Positions 52,275 to 62,700 of a DNA stretch of 64,000 nt are shown here, in pieces (position 1 is the stretch's first letter; every line of letters starts with the position of its first letter). The translations under genes were made by a program, and so were the position numbers. Below the pieces are notes generated by a model that was not told the origin of the DNA, ran no database searches, and saw only the letters and a program-made list of their open reading frames with translations. This DNA comes from an uncultured bacterium (GTDB lineage Bacteria > Hydrogenedentota > Hydrogenedentia > Hydrogenedentales > CAILVY01), in NCBI GenBank assembly GCA_937951485.1, contig CALEDJ010000038.1, positions 1-64,000 of the forward strand, written 5' to 3'.

Positions 52275-52754
52275 ATGTCGGAAGAAAACAAAATGCCGAA
52301 CGTCGGCGACAAAGCGCCGTGTTTCACGTTGCCCGACCATGAGGGAAACCGGGTGTCGCTTTCCGGACTGAAGGGAAAAGCGGTGGTATTGTACTTCTAC
52401 CCCAAAGACGATACGCCGGGATGCACACTGGAAGCCAAGGAATTCCGGGACGCCCTGTGCGAGTTTGACGCGTGCGGCGCGGTTGTCCTGGGCGTAAGCC
52501 CTGACGACGCGGAGTCGCACTGCCGCTTCATTGAGAAATTCAAACTGAATTTCCGCCTGCTCTGCGATGCAGACCACGCCGTGGCGGAAAAATATGGGGT
52601 GTGGGTGGAGAAGAACCGTTACGGACGCCGATACATGGGCGTGCAGCGCGCCACTTTTCTCATTGACAAGAAGGGAAAAATCGCCCGGGTATGGCCGAGG
52701 GTGACGCCGCAGGGCCACGCGCAACAGGTGCTGGCGGCGCTGGACGCCAGGTAA
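52275..52754 (+). CDS. Peroxiredoxin, Bcp/PrxQ type
   Basis: A protein of 159 residues from the ATG at 52275 with AGGAG 12 bases upstream. The second in-frame ATG at 52293 (MPNVGDK) with GGAAG 8 bases upstream is an equally good start. The thioredoxin fold carries YFYPKDDTPGCTLEAKEFRD, with the peroxidatic Cys in TPGCT. The Bcp resolving Cys five residues later is replaced by Lys, so recycling must use another Cys (CEFDAC follows) or an external thiol. It reduces hydroperoxides in the cytoplasm. Its 3' end is three bases from the convergent lipoprotein gene. Confidence 0.9.
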   Translation: MSEENKMPNVGDKAPCFTLPDHEGNRVSLSGLKGKAVVLYFYPKDDTPGCTLEAKEFRDALCEFDACGAVVLGVSPDDAESHCRFIEKFKLNFRLLCDADHAVAEKYGVWVEKNRYGRRYMGVQRATFLIDKKGKIARVWPRVTPQGHAQQVLAALDAR

Positions 52755-52757
52755 TCC

Positions 52758-53321
52758 CTATTCCGCGCCCTTCTCCACGATCTCGCCTTCCAGGTTTTCA
52801 TACTTGTGTCCGGGCGACAAGCGTTCGATGCGCGCCTGATAGAAGATTTCCTGCACGGCGGACAGGGCGCGCGGGGGCAGATTGCTTGCCTTGACAATGC
52901 CCTCATACAACGTCCACCGGTCGTTGTTCTCATTCATAATAAGCAGGGCATTGCGGTCGCGCTGCCGGCGCTTGGTGGATTTGCGGTATTCCTTGGAGGG
53001 CAGCAGATACACCAGCCCGTTCCGTTTTTCATAGGCGTGGCCGGTGTCGAGAAACTCGCTCAGAATCCCCCGGCGCGCGGCGCGCGCGCGAATGGCCTGC
53101 CGGATTTCCGGCCTGTTCACGATTACCCCATCCCGGTCGGGGATATCCGGTTCGCGATTGCCTTCCGCCACCGCCTGCTCGATGTCCGCGGCAACCGCGC
53201 GCAGGGCTGTTTCGGGCAGGTTGGAATAATCCGCCTTTATGCGCCAGAAGGGATTGTGAACGGTGCTGCACCCGGCCAAGAGCAGTATGGCCGATAATAT
53301 AACGCAATGGCATTTGGACAT
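52758..53321 (-). CDS. DUF1318-like lipoprotein
   Basis: A protein of 187 residues from the ATG at 53321 with GAGG about 10 bases upstream; the longer frame is not credible. A lipoprotein signal peptide ends in LLLAGC. The mature part has PEIRQAIRARAARRG, then LDTGHAYEKRNGLVYLLPS, NALLIMNENNDRWTLYEG and PGHKYENLEGEIVEKG. This resembles DUF1318 (YdbL-type) proteins of unknown function associated with the cell envelope. It follows the GGDEF gene by 13 bases and is probably cotranscribed with it. Confidence 0.7.
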   Translation of the reverse strand: MSKCHCVILSAILLLAGCSTVHNPFWRIKADYSNLPETALRAVAADIEQAVAEGNREPDIPDRDGVIVNRPEIRQAIRARAARRGILSEFLDTGHAYEKRNGLVYLLPSKEYRKSTKRRQRDRNALLIMNENNDRWTLYEGIVKASNLPPRALSAVQEIFYQARIERLSPGHKYENLEGEIVEKGAE

Positions 53322-53334
53322 ATGGCGACATCCT

Positions 53335-55029
53335 CTATGCGTTCGGTCCGACGACCCTGTTCTTGCCGGCGCGCTTGGCCTGGTACAACGCCTGATCGGC
53401 GGCGCGAAGCAGGTCTTCACTGACAAGCATGGTGTTGAAATCAAGCGTGGTCACCCCGATGCTGACCGTGATGCGCTGGTCCGGCGGAAGGGCTGCGAAA
53501 GGCTTTGAGGCGACCAGTTCCCGGATGCGTTCCGCCTCGACCATCGCGCCCTCCAGGCCGGTCTGCGGCATCAACACGACAAATTCCTCGCCGCCGTAGC
53601 GGGCGCAGACATCGCTGCGCCGCACACAATTCCGGGTGCGCTCGGCGATCTCCCGGAGCACGCTGTCGCCGGCCAGATGGCCGAAGGTGTCGTTGCACTT
53701 CTTGAAATTGTCCACATCAAAAATCATGCAGGAGAGCGGCAACCGGTAACGCAGAGCGCGCTCCAGTTCCTGTTCGAGCCGTTCACGGAAATGGCGGTGA
53801 TTATGGAGGCCGGTGAGGCCGTCGGTGACCGCCAGCCGCTCCAGGCTTTCATTGGCGATCTGGATGCTTTCGAAAAGATGGGCGCGTTCGAGGGCGTTGG
53901 AGGCCGCTTCGGTGACGATTTCGAAGAAACTGATTTCGCGCAGGGAGAAGGCCCCTTTGCGCCGCGCAGCGCGCAGGAACAGCGAGCCGATATCCTCGTC
54001 AAACAGCACAATGGGAATGACGAGAATGGCATTGATGCCAGCAGCCTTGAGGGCGTCGGCGAATCCCGCCGTAAGGGGGTCGGAAGCCACGTCATTAATG
54101 ACGACCTTGTCGCGGATCGTCATGGCCCTTTCCAATTCGGGATACTTGGCAAGATCAATGATGTGGTTGACAATACTGGCGTCTTCGTGCGAGGCCAGCA
54201 CCTGGCCATGCCGATCGCCGCCCCAGACCCGCACCACCGAGCAGCGGTCGGCGGGCACCACCTTGGCGATCTGCTCCACAAAAATGAATAAGATGTCATG
54301 GGCGCGTCGCTTGGTCGAGATCGCCTTGAGAATATTGAGCACGGAGAACAGGTCATGTTTGTCCATCGCCATATGCTGCTGGCGGTCGGCAAGGGCGTTG
54401 GCGTGCAGCGTCATGAGCCGCATGGCGATGGCGGAAACCAGCACGGAGCCTTCTTCCGGATCGCTCATGCGCGCGACCAGGTTTTCGGCCTGGCTGCCCA
54501 ACAGGGCTTCCACCGCATGCGCGACATACGCCCGCTGCATCGTCCATCCGCCGGCGAATGTCGGCTCATCGTCATTCGCCGGCGGCACATAGGACCCAAG
54601 AATGGCGATGCTGATGCGCGAGGACATCAGGACGAAAACGAGGTCGTTTTCGTGAACAACCGTCGAATACGGGCATTCGGAGACATTGCCGTTCAAGGAC
54701 CATGACTGGGGCAACGGCCCCAGCACCCAGACCCGCTGCGCGCGATCGCGCAATTCGGTAAGCGACGACGACTGGGCGGCGGTGTGGCTGTCAACAATCA
54801 GCAACAAATCATCGCCGCCGTGACGCCCCAGCGACATCACCGCTTCATGGGTCAATTTCGGATGGATGGCATGGTCATAGAACGGCACCACGATGCTGCC
54901 CGGCGGACAGGCAACATACGGCGTCTTTTCGATGCGTTCGAGCAGTCCTTTGGAAATGGCCTCATTCACAAGCGCCTGTCCCCGCGTTGGTTGGGGGGGA
55001 TTATCGCTTTCCCCGAGCCTCCAAATCAA
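53335..55029 (-). CDS. Diguanylate cyclase with N-terminal sensory region, GAF and GGDEF domains
   Basis: A protein of 564 residues. The frame begins at a TTG at 55029 without a clear ribosome-binding site; a GTG at 54969 is an alternative. Residues 1-200 are a sensory region, possibly of the DICT type. A GAF domain covers about 225-385 (VEQIAKVVPADRCSVVRVW, AILVIPIVLFDEDIGSLFL). A coiled linker leads to a GGDEF domain from about 405: DGLTGLHNHRHF, FDVDNFKKCNDTFGH and the intact active-site ARYGGEEFVVLMP. It should make cyclic di-GMP. No receptor for the signal is next to it, although a HDOD gene lies nearby. Confidence 0.88.
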   Translation of the reverse strand: MIWRLGESDNPPQPTRGQALVNEAISKGLLERIEKTPYVACPPGSIVVPFYDHAIHPKLTHEAVMSLGRHGGDDLLLIVDSHTAAQSSSLTELRDRAQRVWVLGPLPQSWSLNGNVSECPYSTVVHENDLVFVLMSSRISIAILGSYVPPANDDEPTFAGGWTMQRAYVAHAVEALLGSQAENLVARMSDPEEGSVLVSAIAMRLMTLHANALADRQQHMAMDKHDLFSVLNILKAISTKRRAHDILFIFVEQIAKVVPADRCSVVRVWGGDRHGQVLASHEDASIVNHIIDLAKYPELERAMTIRDKVVINDVASDPLTAGFADALKAAGINAILVIPIVLFDEDIGSLFLRAARRKGAFSLREISFFEIVTEAASNALERAHLFESIQIANESLERLAVTDGLTGLHNHRHFRERLEQELERALRYRLPLSCMIFDVDNFKKCNDTFGHLAGDSVLREIAERTRNCVRRSDVCARYGGEEFVVLMPQTGLEGAMVEAERIRELVASKPFAALPPDQRITVSIGVTTLDFNTMLVSEDLLRAADQALYQAKRAGKNRVVGPNA

Positions 55030-55084
55030 ATGGGGGAGGGAAAAAAGCCACGCGCGAAACCGGCGCTGCCGCAGGCCCCAGTGA

Positions 55085-56317
55085 TCACCCCCTTGGCAAC
55101 GGATCCATCACCTCGACAATTTCCACCGGGGTGCTCCGCACCACGAGGTCATAGAGTTCTTCCACGTCTTCTTTCAACATTCTTGGGCATCCCCGCGACA
55201 TGTACCCGCCGATGGTTTCCGGCGCGATGGTACCGTGGATGCCCAGGTCGGAAGGGAGTCCCTCCTCGGCGGGCACCAGGGGCATCCATCGGGTGCCCAA
55301 TTCGTTTTCCGGATCGCCGGGGGGGATTGGCCCGGCGCCGGGCTTGAACCAGGTGGGGTCTTTCTGCTTGTTGCCGATAACGTAGCGTCCGAGGGCGGTT
55401 TCGTGACCCGGCTTGCCCAGGCCGACCCGGTACCGCTTGAAAAGGCCATCTTTATCGAGCAGAAACAAGCGGCAGGTGGACCGTTCGATGACGATCCGGA
55501 AATCTTTCGGGGTGTACTTGAGGCGTTGTCCCAAACGCAACGGAGTCTCCATCTCGATGCCGTTGGCGCGCGTCAACAGACCCAGCGTCGTGTTGAGTTT
55601 GATGCCGATGTTTGTAAGATTGTCTCCCCGTTCCACGGTGTACGTCTTGCTTTCGGGGGTTTCCATGGGAGAGAAAATCAGCGCCACGTTCACGCGTCCC
55701 AGCGCGTCCAACGCTTCCTCCCAGATCGGACTGTTCCATGCGGCGTCCGCCACGGCCTGTTGATAAAGATCGCGCGCCCGGAGCAAATCGTTTTCGCGTT
55801 CGGCCTGCCGGCCAAGCCCGACCAGGCCGGCGGCGCGGTATTCCGGCGGTGCGGTGTCGCGGACAGCCACGTGGATTTCCATCGCCTCATCGTGGCGGCC
55901 CAACTCCTCCAGCAGACGGGCATAACGCGCCGCAATGAAGGGATGACGCGGGCTTTCGTCGAATGCAGCGGCCCGCTCCAGCAGTTGCAGCGCCGCCTTT
56001 TGATTCCCCGCCGCAATCTCAATCTCGGCCTGCAGCATCAATGCATCCGGGGTAACCGTGGGGTCGTTGACGCGCGCAAGAATGGGCCGCAACAATTCGC
56101 GCGCCCCCTGCAGGTCGCCGGCATCATGGCGCGCCTGCGCTCTTTCCAAGTCTTCCAAGGCCGTGGCAAGGTCAACGCCGCCGAAGGCATTCGCTCCCAG
56201 CCAAAGCGCGCCCTGCACAATGCCGAATCCGACCAGAAGCACGGCGACTATCGCCGCGATGATTTTCAACAGGCCATAATCCCGGTGCCGCGTCATGAAA
56301 TAGTATTTTCTGGTCAT
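55085..56317 (-). CDS. L,D-transpeptidase (YkuD) with LysM and TPR-like region, membrane-anchored
   Basis: A protein of 410 residues from the ATG at 56317, four bases after the kinase stop codon. A transmembrane segment lies at about 16-38. TPR-like helices cover 55-225. A LysM motif (YTVERGDNLTNIGIKL, then LRLGQRLKY) lies at about 228-275. The YkuD domain begins near 285 and ends in GIHGTIAPETIGGYMSRGCPRM, with catalytic His and with Cys near 377. Such enzymes form 3-3 crosslinks in peptidoglycan or attach proteins to it in the periplasm. Coupling to a Ser/Thr kinase suggests that wall crosslinking is tied to phosphorylation signalling. Confidence 0.88.
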   Translation of the reverse strand: MTRKYYFMTRHRDYGLLKIIAAIVAVLLVGFGIVQGALWLGANAFGGVDLATALEDLERAQARHDAGDLQGARELLRPILARVNDPTVTPDALMLQAEIEIAAGNQKAALQLLERAAAFDESPRHPFIAARYARLLEELGRHDEAMEIHVAVRDTAPPEYRAAGLVGLGRQAERENDLLRARDLYQQAVADAAWNSPIWEEALDALGRVNVALIFSPMETPESKTYTVERGDNLTNIGIKLNTTLGLLTRANGIEMETPLRLGQRLKYTPKDFRIVIERSTCRLFLLDKDGLFKRYRVGLGKPGHETALGRYVIGNKQKDPTWFKPGAGPIPPGDPENELGTRWMPLVPAEEGLPSDLGIHGTIAPETIGGYMSRGCPRMLKEDVEELYDLVVRSTPVEIVEVMDPLPRG

Positions 56318-56321
56318 CACA

Positions 56322-57251
56322 TCAAATCCGTGATTCGGCAACGCGGTGAAGGTCCAACAGCATTTCCGTCATTGATTGATACCGTTGATCGATCCTGCGC
56401 CGCAGCGCTTTCAGGATGATCCGGTCCAATTTCGGACTGATTTCCGGATTGTACTTGGACGGCGGCTCGAACTTGTAATTGGGATCAATCAGTTGCCTTT
56501 GGATTTCCCGGGTGTCCGACCCATTGCACGGATGCCGCCCGGTAAACAACTCGTACATGGTAATTCCGAATGAGAAGATGTCGGACCGGGCGTCCAGGGG
56601 CTTCTTGCGCAATTGCTCCGGCGACATATACAGACGGGTGCCCCCGCTTTCGCGCATCCACCTGGTGCGCCAACTGGCATTGGATTTTGAAAGACCAAAG
56701 TCCACGATTTTCACCTGGGTGCCGTCCCGGGAAAACAGGAAATTGCCGGGCTTGATGTCCCGATGGACAATGCCGTGTTGATGCAAAAAATCCAATCCCT
56801 CACAGAGTTTGATGCAGATGTCTATCATCTGCTTCATCGTAAGGTCGCGGTCGGTGATGTGCTTTTTCAGGTTATGTCCGTCAACCAACTCCATCAACAG
56901 ACAACGCCGCTGATTGCCGTAGCGGTCCTCCTCGACGACGATCTCCTTGTGCATCTTGATGATATTGGGGTGATTCAAGGACGCCGCAATCAGGATTTCG
57001 CGCCCCAGGTAGTCCCGTTTGCGGCGTTTCTTGTCCAGATCGTAGCGGCGATCGAGCACTTTGATGGCGATGGTGAGGTCGCGGGACCGATCAATGGCCT
57101 TGTACACCGTCCCCATGCCGCCGCTCCCGATGGGGGCGACGATTTCATAGGGGCCGACTTTTTTCAGCGGGAATTGCGACTCATCGTCGTGGTCCGCGGT
57201 GAAACCGGCTCTGTTGTTTCCGTCTTTCTTCTTGCGCCAGAAAAAAAGCAT
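56322..57251 (-). CDS. Hanks-type Ser/Thr protein kinase, soluble
   Basis: A protein of 309 residues from the ATG at 57251 with GGAA about 8 bases upstream; frames further upstream lack coding character. The complete kinase core is IGSGGMGTVYKA (Gly loop), IAIKVLD (Lys), HRDIKPGNFLF (catalytic loop) near 163, VDFGLSK, SGGTRLYMSPEQLRK (activation segment end), DIFSFGITMYELFTGRHP and QRYQSMTEMLLDL. No membrane helix, PASTA or sensor domain is present. The basic N-terminus (FFWRKKKDG) may contact the membrane. It is followed by the L,D-transpeptidase and preceded by the MoxR gene 96 bases upstream. Confidence 0.9.
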   Translation of the reverse strand: MLFFWRKKKDGNNRAGFTADHDDESQFPLKKVGPYEIVAPIGSGGMGTVYKAIDRSRDLTIAIKVLDRRYDLDKKRRKRDYLGREILIAASLNHPNIIKMHKEIVVEEDRYGNQRRCLLMELVDGHNLKKHITDRDLTMKQMIDICIKLCEGLDFLHQHGIVHRDIKPGNFLFSRDGTQVKIVDFGLSKSNASWRTRWMRESGGTRLYMSPEQLRKKPLDARSDIFSFGITMYELFTGRHPCNGSDTREIQRQLIDPNYKFEPPSKYNPEISPKLDRIILKALRRRIDQRYQSMTEMLLDLHRVAESRI

Positions 57252-57346
57252 TGCTGCATTCCATATCACTGACGATGATAGGACATGATACCGCACATTT
57301 CAATTTAAGGGATTCTGTTCTCGTGCGCTTCAGAGCGCCGCGCATC

Positions 57347-58306
57347 TCAGGCCGACTTCCAGTTGGATACCCCCGCTGGAACGGCGACCTCTTTAAGTAT
57401 ATCACGCATCACCGCCTGAGTAGTAACGCGCCGCAACCGGCTTTCCGGATTCAATATGAGCCGGTGTTCCAGAACAGGGCCTGCCAGAAACTTGATGTCA
57501 TCCGGAATCACATAGCCCCGGCCCTGCACCGCCGCATGACCCTGCGCCGCCCGGAACAGCATCATGGAGGCGCGCGGGCTGGCCCCCAAGGTCAGGTGCG
57601 CGCTGTCGCGCGTGCGCGCCACCAGCCGCAGAATGTAATCGCGCACCTTCTCGTGCACGAAAATATCGCGCACCGACATCTGCATCCGCTGAATGGTCTC
57701 GGCGTCGGTCACCGGTCCTATCTTTTCTATGGGATGTGAAAGACGGGTGCGCTCCAGAATCTCCGCTTCCGCGATGATGCTGGGATAGCCCACCGACAGC
57801 CGCATCATGAACCGGTCCAACTGCGCCTCAGGCAACGGAAACGTACCCTCGTGCTCCACGGGATTCTGCGTCGCGAATACGACAAACGGGGGCTTCAGCG
57901 GATAGGTCCGCCCGTCCACCGAAACCTGCCCTTCCGCCATCGCTTCCAGGAGCGCGGACTGCGTGCGCGGGGTCGCCCGGTTGATTTCGTCCGCCACCAG
58001 CACCTGCGAAAAGATCGGCCCCCGGCGGAACTCAAATTCCTGCGTTTTCTGGTTGTAAACGGATACCCCGGTCACATCGGTCGGGAGCAGGTCCGGCGTG
58101 CATTGAATGCGGGTGAAGGTGCATCCGGTGGATATCGCCAGCGCCCGCGCCAGCATCGTCTTCGCCACCCCCGGAACGTCCTCCAGCAGCACATGCCCCC
58201 CCGCAAGGAACGCCGACAACGCCGCGCGCACCACATGCGGCTTGTCAAGCACCACCATCTCCACATTCCGCAGCAGTTCCTTGACCGTCTGACGAAACTC
58301 GCCCAT
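57347..58306 (-). CDS. MoxR-family AAA+ ATPase
   Basis: A protein of 319 residues; AAGGA lies about 7 bases before the ATG at 58306. Motifs are LLEDVPGVAKTMLARALA (Walker A variant), TPDLLPTDVTGVSVYN, VLVADEINRATPRTQSALLEAMAE (Walker B), FATQNPVEHEGTFPLPEAQLDRFMM (sensor 1) and GASPRASMMLFRAAQ (sensor 2). MoxR ATPases act as chaperones that insert cofactors or mature partner proteins, usually DUF58 or VWA proteins encoded just downstream. Here the next genes are a kinase and an L,D-transpeptidase, and no VWA/DUF58 gene is present. Confidence 0.92.
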   Translation of the reverse strand: MGEFRQTVKELLRNVEMVVLDKPHVVRAALSAFLAGGHVLLEDVPGVAKTMLARALAISTGCTFTRIQCTPDLLPTDVTGVSVYNQKTQEFEFRRGPIFSQVLVADEINRATPRTQSALLEAMAEGQVSVDGRTYPLKPPFVVFATQNPVEHEGTFPLPEAQLDRFMMRLSVGYPSIIAEAEILERTRLSHPIEKIGPVTDAETIQRMQMSVRDIFVHEKVRDYILRLVARTRDSAHLTLGASPRASMMLFRAAQGHAAVQGRGYVIPDDIKFLAGPVLEHRLILNPESRLRRVTTQAVMRDILKEVAVPAGVSNWKSA

Positions 58307-58493
58307 GTCCGTTCCTTTATTGTTTGTTGCGCACGTACGCTGCGTTACAAGATGATATTCCTGATAACACATAAACGCAAGGCATGAGGTCTGCCGCCGG
58401 CCCGCCATGGGTTGCATCAGCGCAGATTTGCGGGTATCGTGTGGGGTGCAGGGTGCGCTTTTTCGGCCCGAATCCCAAGGTTGTTTTGGGCGC

Positions 58494-58522
58494 TTGACAA
58501 TGGGATGGAAATGTGGCAGGAT
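58494..58522 (+). promoter_or_regulatory. recA: Promoter of recA
   Basis: A perfect TTGACA (58494-58499), a 17-base spacer and CAGGAT (58517-58522, 3 of 6) with a TG one base upstream (extended -10). It lies about 50 bases before the ATG. Confidence 0.5.
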
Positions 58523-58530
58523 GCGCCACA
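58512..58530 (+). promoter_or_regulatory. Dyad over the recA promoter, candidate damage-response operator
   Basis: TGTGGC (58512-58517) and GCCACA (58525-58530) are perfect inverted repeats with 7 bases between, overlapping the -10 region. It matches neither the E. coli CTGT-N8-ACAG box nor the Gram-positive GAAC-N4-GTTC box. Confidence 0.4.
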
Positions 58531-58570
58531 GGTGAAATTTTGTTCAGTATCTCATGGAGGGTTAAAACCG

Positions 58571-59635
58571 ATGGCTGCAAACACGCAAGAGGAAAAAGCC
58601 AAAGCGAAGGCATTGGAAATCGCGGTGGCGCAATTGGAGAAGCAATTTGGGCGCGGCACGCTGGTGCGGCTGGGAGATGACTCGTTCGCCCAAGGGGTAC
58701 GCGCCATTTCTACGGGAAGCCTTTCGCTGGACATTGCGACGGGCGTTGGGGGCCTGCCGACCGGTCGCGTGGTGGAGATTTTCGGTCCGGAATCGTCCGG
58801 GAAGACGACGCTGGCGCTGCACGTGGTGGCGAATGCGCAGCGGGAAGGCGGCATTGCCTGCTATATAGACGCGGAGCACGCGCTGGACCCGGCCTTCGCA
58901 AAAAAGATTGGGGTGGATATTGACAATCTGCTGGTGTCGCAGCCCGACACAGCGGAGCAGGCGCTGGAGATATGCGAGAGCCTGGTGCGCAGCAACGCGG
59001 TGGATGTGATCGTGGTGGACTCGGTGGCCGCGCTGGTGCCGAAGGCGGAAGTGGAGGGCGACATGGGGGACGCGCATGTCGGGCTTCAGGCGCGGCTGAT
59101 GTCGCAGGCGCTGCGCAAACTCACCGCCGTCATCAGCCGCTCTAAAACACTCGTTATCTTCATCAATCAGATTCGCGAAAAAATCGGCGTCATGTTCGGC
59201 AATCCGGAAACCACCACCGGGGGGCGCGCCCTGAAGTTCTATGCCAGCCTTCGGCTCGACATCCGCCGCATTTCCGGCGTGAAGGAAAAAGAGGAGAATG
59301 TGGGCAGTCGGGTCCGGGTCAAAGTGGTGAAGAACAAAATCAGCGCCCCGTTCCGCGAAGCGGAGTTCGACATCCTCTTCAATGAGGGCATCTCGAAAGA
59401 GGGTGACATTCTGGACCTCGCCACGGAGATGAAACTGATTCAGAAAAGTGGCGCATGGTTTTCCATGAACGGCGAGAACCTCGGCCAGGGCCGCGAGAAC
59501 ACCCGCCAATACTTGAAAGAGCACCCGGAATTGCTGGAACAACTCCGCAGCCAGATCATTCAGGCGAAGGGGTTGGTGTGGGCGAAACCCGGTGAACCGG
59601 CTGCCGCGCCGCAGGAGACAACCGCCGGAAAATAA
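58571..59635 (+). CDS. recA: Recombinase A
   Basis: A protein of 354 residues; GGAGGG lies about 8 bases before the ATG at 58571. All RecA blocks are present: GPESSGKTT (Walker A, near residue 73), [24 protein letters not shown] (Walker B), [42 protein letters not shown], and the C-terminal KSGAWFS region. It coats single-stranded DNA, promotes strand exchange and triggers LexA self-cleavage. Length and sequence are typical. The gene is monocistronic; recX is not downstream. Confidence 0.97.
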   Translation: MAANTQEEKAKAKALEIAVAQLEKQFGRGTLVRLGDDSFAQGVRAISTGSLSLDIATGVGGLPTGRVVEIFGPESSGKTTLALHVVANAQREGGIACYIDAEHALDPAFAKKIGVDIDNLLVSQPDTAEQALEICESLVRSNAVDVIVVDSVAALVPKAEVEGDMGDAHVGLQARLMSQALRKLTAVISRSKTLVIFINQIREKIGVMFGNPETTTGGRALKFYASLRLDIRRISGVKEKEENVGSRVRVKVVKNKISAPFREAEFDILFNEGISKEGDILDLATEMKLIQKSGAWFSMNGENLGQGRENTRQYLKEHPELLEQLRSQIIQAKGLVWAKPGEPAAAPQETTAGK

Positions 59636-59778
59636 CGGGGCGTGTCATTATCACGGCCGCCGGATATCCCGGTGCGTCGGGGACTGTCCAATGGCAAGCC
59701 AGTTCTGAAAATCACATCATTGTTTCGAGACGTAATACAGACCTGAAGAAGTGTCGGCAGCGTCCCTCTTCGGCGGCA

Positions 59779-62700
59779 ATGAACATGACAACAACGGCGT
59801 CAACAGATTCGCACACCCACGGGTTGTCCGGCCGGCGGACGCGCGTGCTGCTGGCGCTTCTTCTTGTCTTCGCGCTGCTGATGGCGGCGGGGACGCTTTT
59901 CATCAAGTACCAACTGGAAACCCTTCGGGAGCGCGTGCAGGCGCGCCTGGCCGCGCGCATGGGCGCGCGACTGGAGATGAGCGGCGTGCAGGTGGATGGC
60001 CTGCAGGGGCTGCGCATCGAGAATTTATCGGCCGTCCTGAACACGCCGATGGGGCCGGAAATCACGGTGCGCGCGCCCGCGGTGCATGTGCATATTGACT
60101 GGATAGACCTGCTGTACGGGCAGGTGAGTATCCCCCGGATTCAGGCCGATGGCGCGCAATTTCTTATCCGCAGGGATGAAAACGGCAACTGGTTTGACGC
60201 CGCCGCGCCTCAAAAGGCGCTGCTCGAGGATTTCGGCGGCGAGGCGGCTTTTCGCATAGTAGGACGGGGCTGCCGGCTGGAAATCCACAATCTCGTCGGG
60301 GATTCCAGTCTGATTCTTGACGATTTGAGCATGGACGTGGGCCGCCTGGCCGATTCCGAGGATATCTCGGCGCGCTTATCGGGCCTGCTGGGCGGCCATC
60401 CGGAAAAGCGTATTGGCGCGCATCTTCGTTTCGCTTCCCTGCAGGACTTCGACATGCGCCTGCAGGCAACAACATTGAGCGCCGACGACGTTAATGTTTT
60501 TCTTCCGGCATCGCAGCATTTTGTCGCGAGCGGCACGGCGATGCCCAGCCTGCGTATCGCCGGGTATCCGAACAATACGCTGACCGTGTCGCTGGAGGCG
60601 ACCTTCGAGAACCTGATGCTGCGCGACCAGCCGGAATTGTTCGTCCCCGCCACCGGCTCCATCACGGCGCTGGCCAGTTACGACATCGAAGCGCATGTGC
60701 TGACCCTGACGACGGCGCGCGCCCGGACCGGCCAGTTGTCGGGCCGTTTGGAGGGGACCGTGTCTCTGGCGGAGGAGCGGCCCGTATTTGATCTTCGCCT
60801 GGAGGCGGACCAGGCGCCCGTGGTGGATGTGCTGGACTATGTGCTCGCGGACCGGAAAGACCAGTACGGCGAATTGCTGCTGGGTATCGGCGATGTTTAT
60901 CAAATCGGCCTGACGCTCCAGGGAACCACGGAGGAACCTGTCCTGAGCGCGCGCGCGTCGGTGAACGACGGTTCGGTCTCGTTTCGGCCCAATGATCCGC
61001 GTCTGCCCGCCGCAGACCTCGAATTCAGCATGCTCAGCGTCGCCTGGGATTCCGGCCAGCCGCTGCCGCACGGCGCCTTGAACATCACCGGCGGCCGCAT
61101 CAGCGACCCGAACAGCGGCCTCGAGGCGCAGGCGGTCACCGGAACCCTGCTGCTCCGGGAAGGCGTCGTCTCCCTCGATCCGGTCAACGCGCACATCAAT
61201 GACAACGCATTCACCGGCCGCGCCCACTATGACATCGCCACGGGAAAAGGGGAATTCAACGTCAGTGGCGTGATCACCGAGGTGGAAAAAACGCCCCTGG
61301 GTTCGCAGATCAAGAATTTCGCCCTGGCCGGAACGATCAACACCCGCTGCTCGGGCACGCTTGCAAGCGACCGGATTCAGGTGTCGGCGGTCCTCGATGC
61401 CACGCAGGCCCAGATTGATTTTGACTGGTGGTTCCGCAAGCCCATCGGTATCGGCGCCACCGTCCACGCGATCAACGTTGATATTGTCCCCGGAGAAACC
61501 ATCACCATCACCGGCAAGGGGGCGGTGGACACCTCGCAACTGGAGGCCTCTTTCTCACTGTTGCATCTCGAGGACAAGTGGACTTTGGACCACATCCATT
61601 TCACCTTGGATCCTGTGGATGCAGGCAGTGCCGGCAAATGCTTTCGCATTCCCTATGCCGCCAGCGGCGGCACGGGCACGGAGGGTTACGTGGACTGGCG
61701 GCGCGTCCCCGAAATCCCCAAAGGCAAGGTGATTCGCATCGGCGGGCGCTTCGACCATGTCGCTTTTCTTCCCCGGGACGGCCAGATCCCCTTGACGGCG
61801 AAAAACGCCGAGGTGGAAGTCGTCATTGACGACTCCACATCCGACCCCAAGGGCGTGGTCACGATCCGTGCAGAGGAAGGCGCTGTGCCCCCGCTCGGCA
61901 CGCGTTGGCTGCTCCCCCTGCGGGAAGAGGCTGATCTCGATCCGGATTCGCTCGAGCGCGATCGGGCATGGACCTTCGTCATCCATGCGGACAGCCTGGA
62001 AATGCCACCATGGAAAGGGAAACAGTTTGTGGGCGAGGCCTTCAGTCACCGGGAGGAATCGGGGCTGCACCGCTTCGCCGCGGTGGTCGGCGAAGGGTCC
62101 ATCGAGGGCAGTTACCATTTTGAGAACGTGGACAACGTGGCGGAATTGCATGCGCAGTGGACGGACATCCCCGCGCGGTATCTCATTCGCCACCTGAATT
62201 TCCCGGAACTGCTCGACGGCCCCATCACCGGCATGATTCGCTATACCATTGATTACGATGATCCGGGCACGCTGGAAGGCGCGGGTTCGTTCAACATCCG
62301 CGACGGACGGTTCAGCGCCGATGTGCTGGCCGAACATTTCCAGGAGCAATTGCAGGAAGATCTCGCCGGGCTTCACGCCGCCCTCGCCTTTTCCCGATTC
62401 TCCGCCGATGTGACGCTCGAAGGCGATATCGTGAAAGCGGAGAACCTGCTGCTGCGGCTCCAGGGCATCACCCTCTCCGGCGAAGGGCAATTTGTCACCG
62501 ACGGCGATATGGATTTCCAACTGCGCGCCAGCATCACGCCGGCCACCGCCCGCCGCATCCCCGCCCTGCTGCGCAGTTTCAACATCGAAGGGCACCGCCT
62601 CACCCAGAGCAACATCGAACTGGCGTTTGACATCAGCGGCCCCACCTTCAAGCCCGTCGGCGAGGTCACCGGCCTGCCTTCCATCGGCGTGACCCTGATC

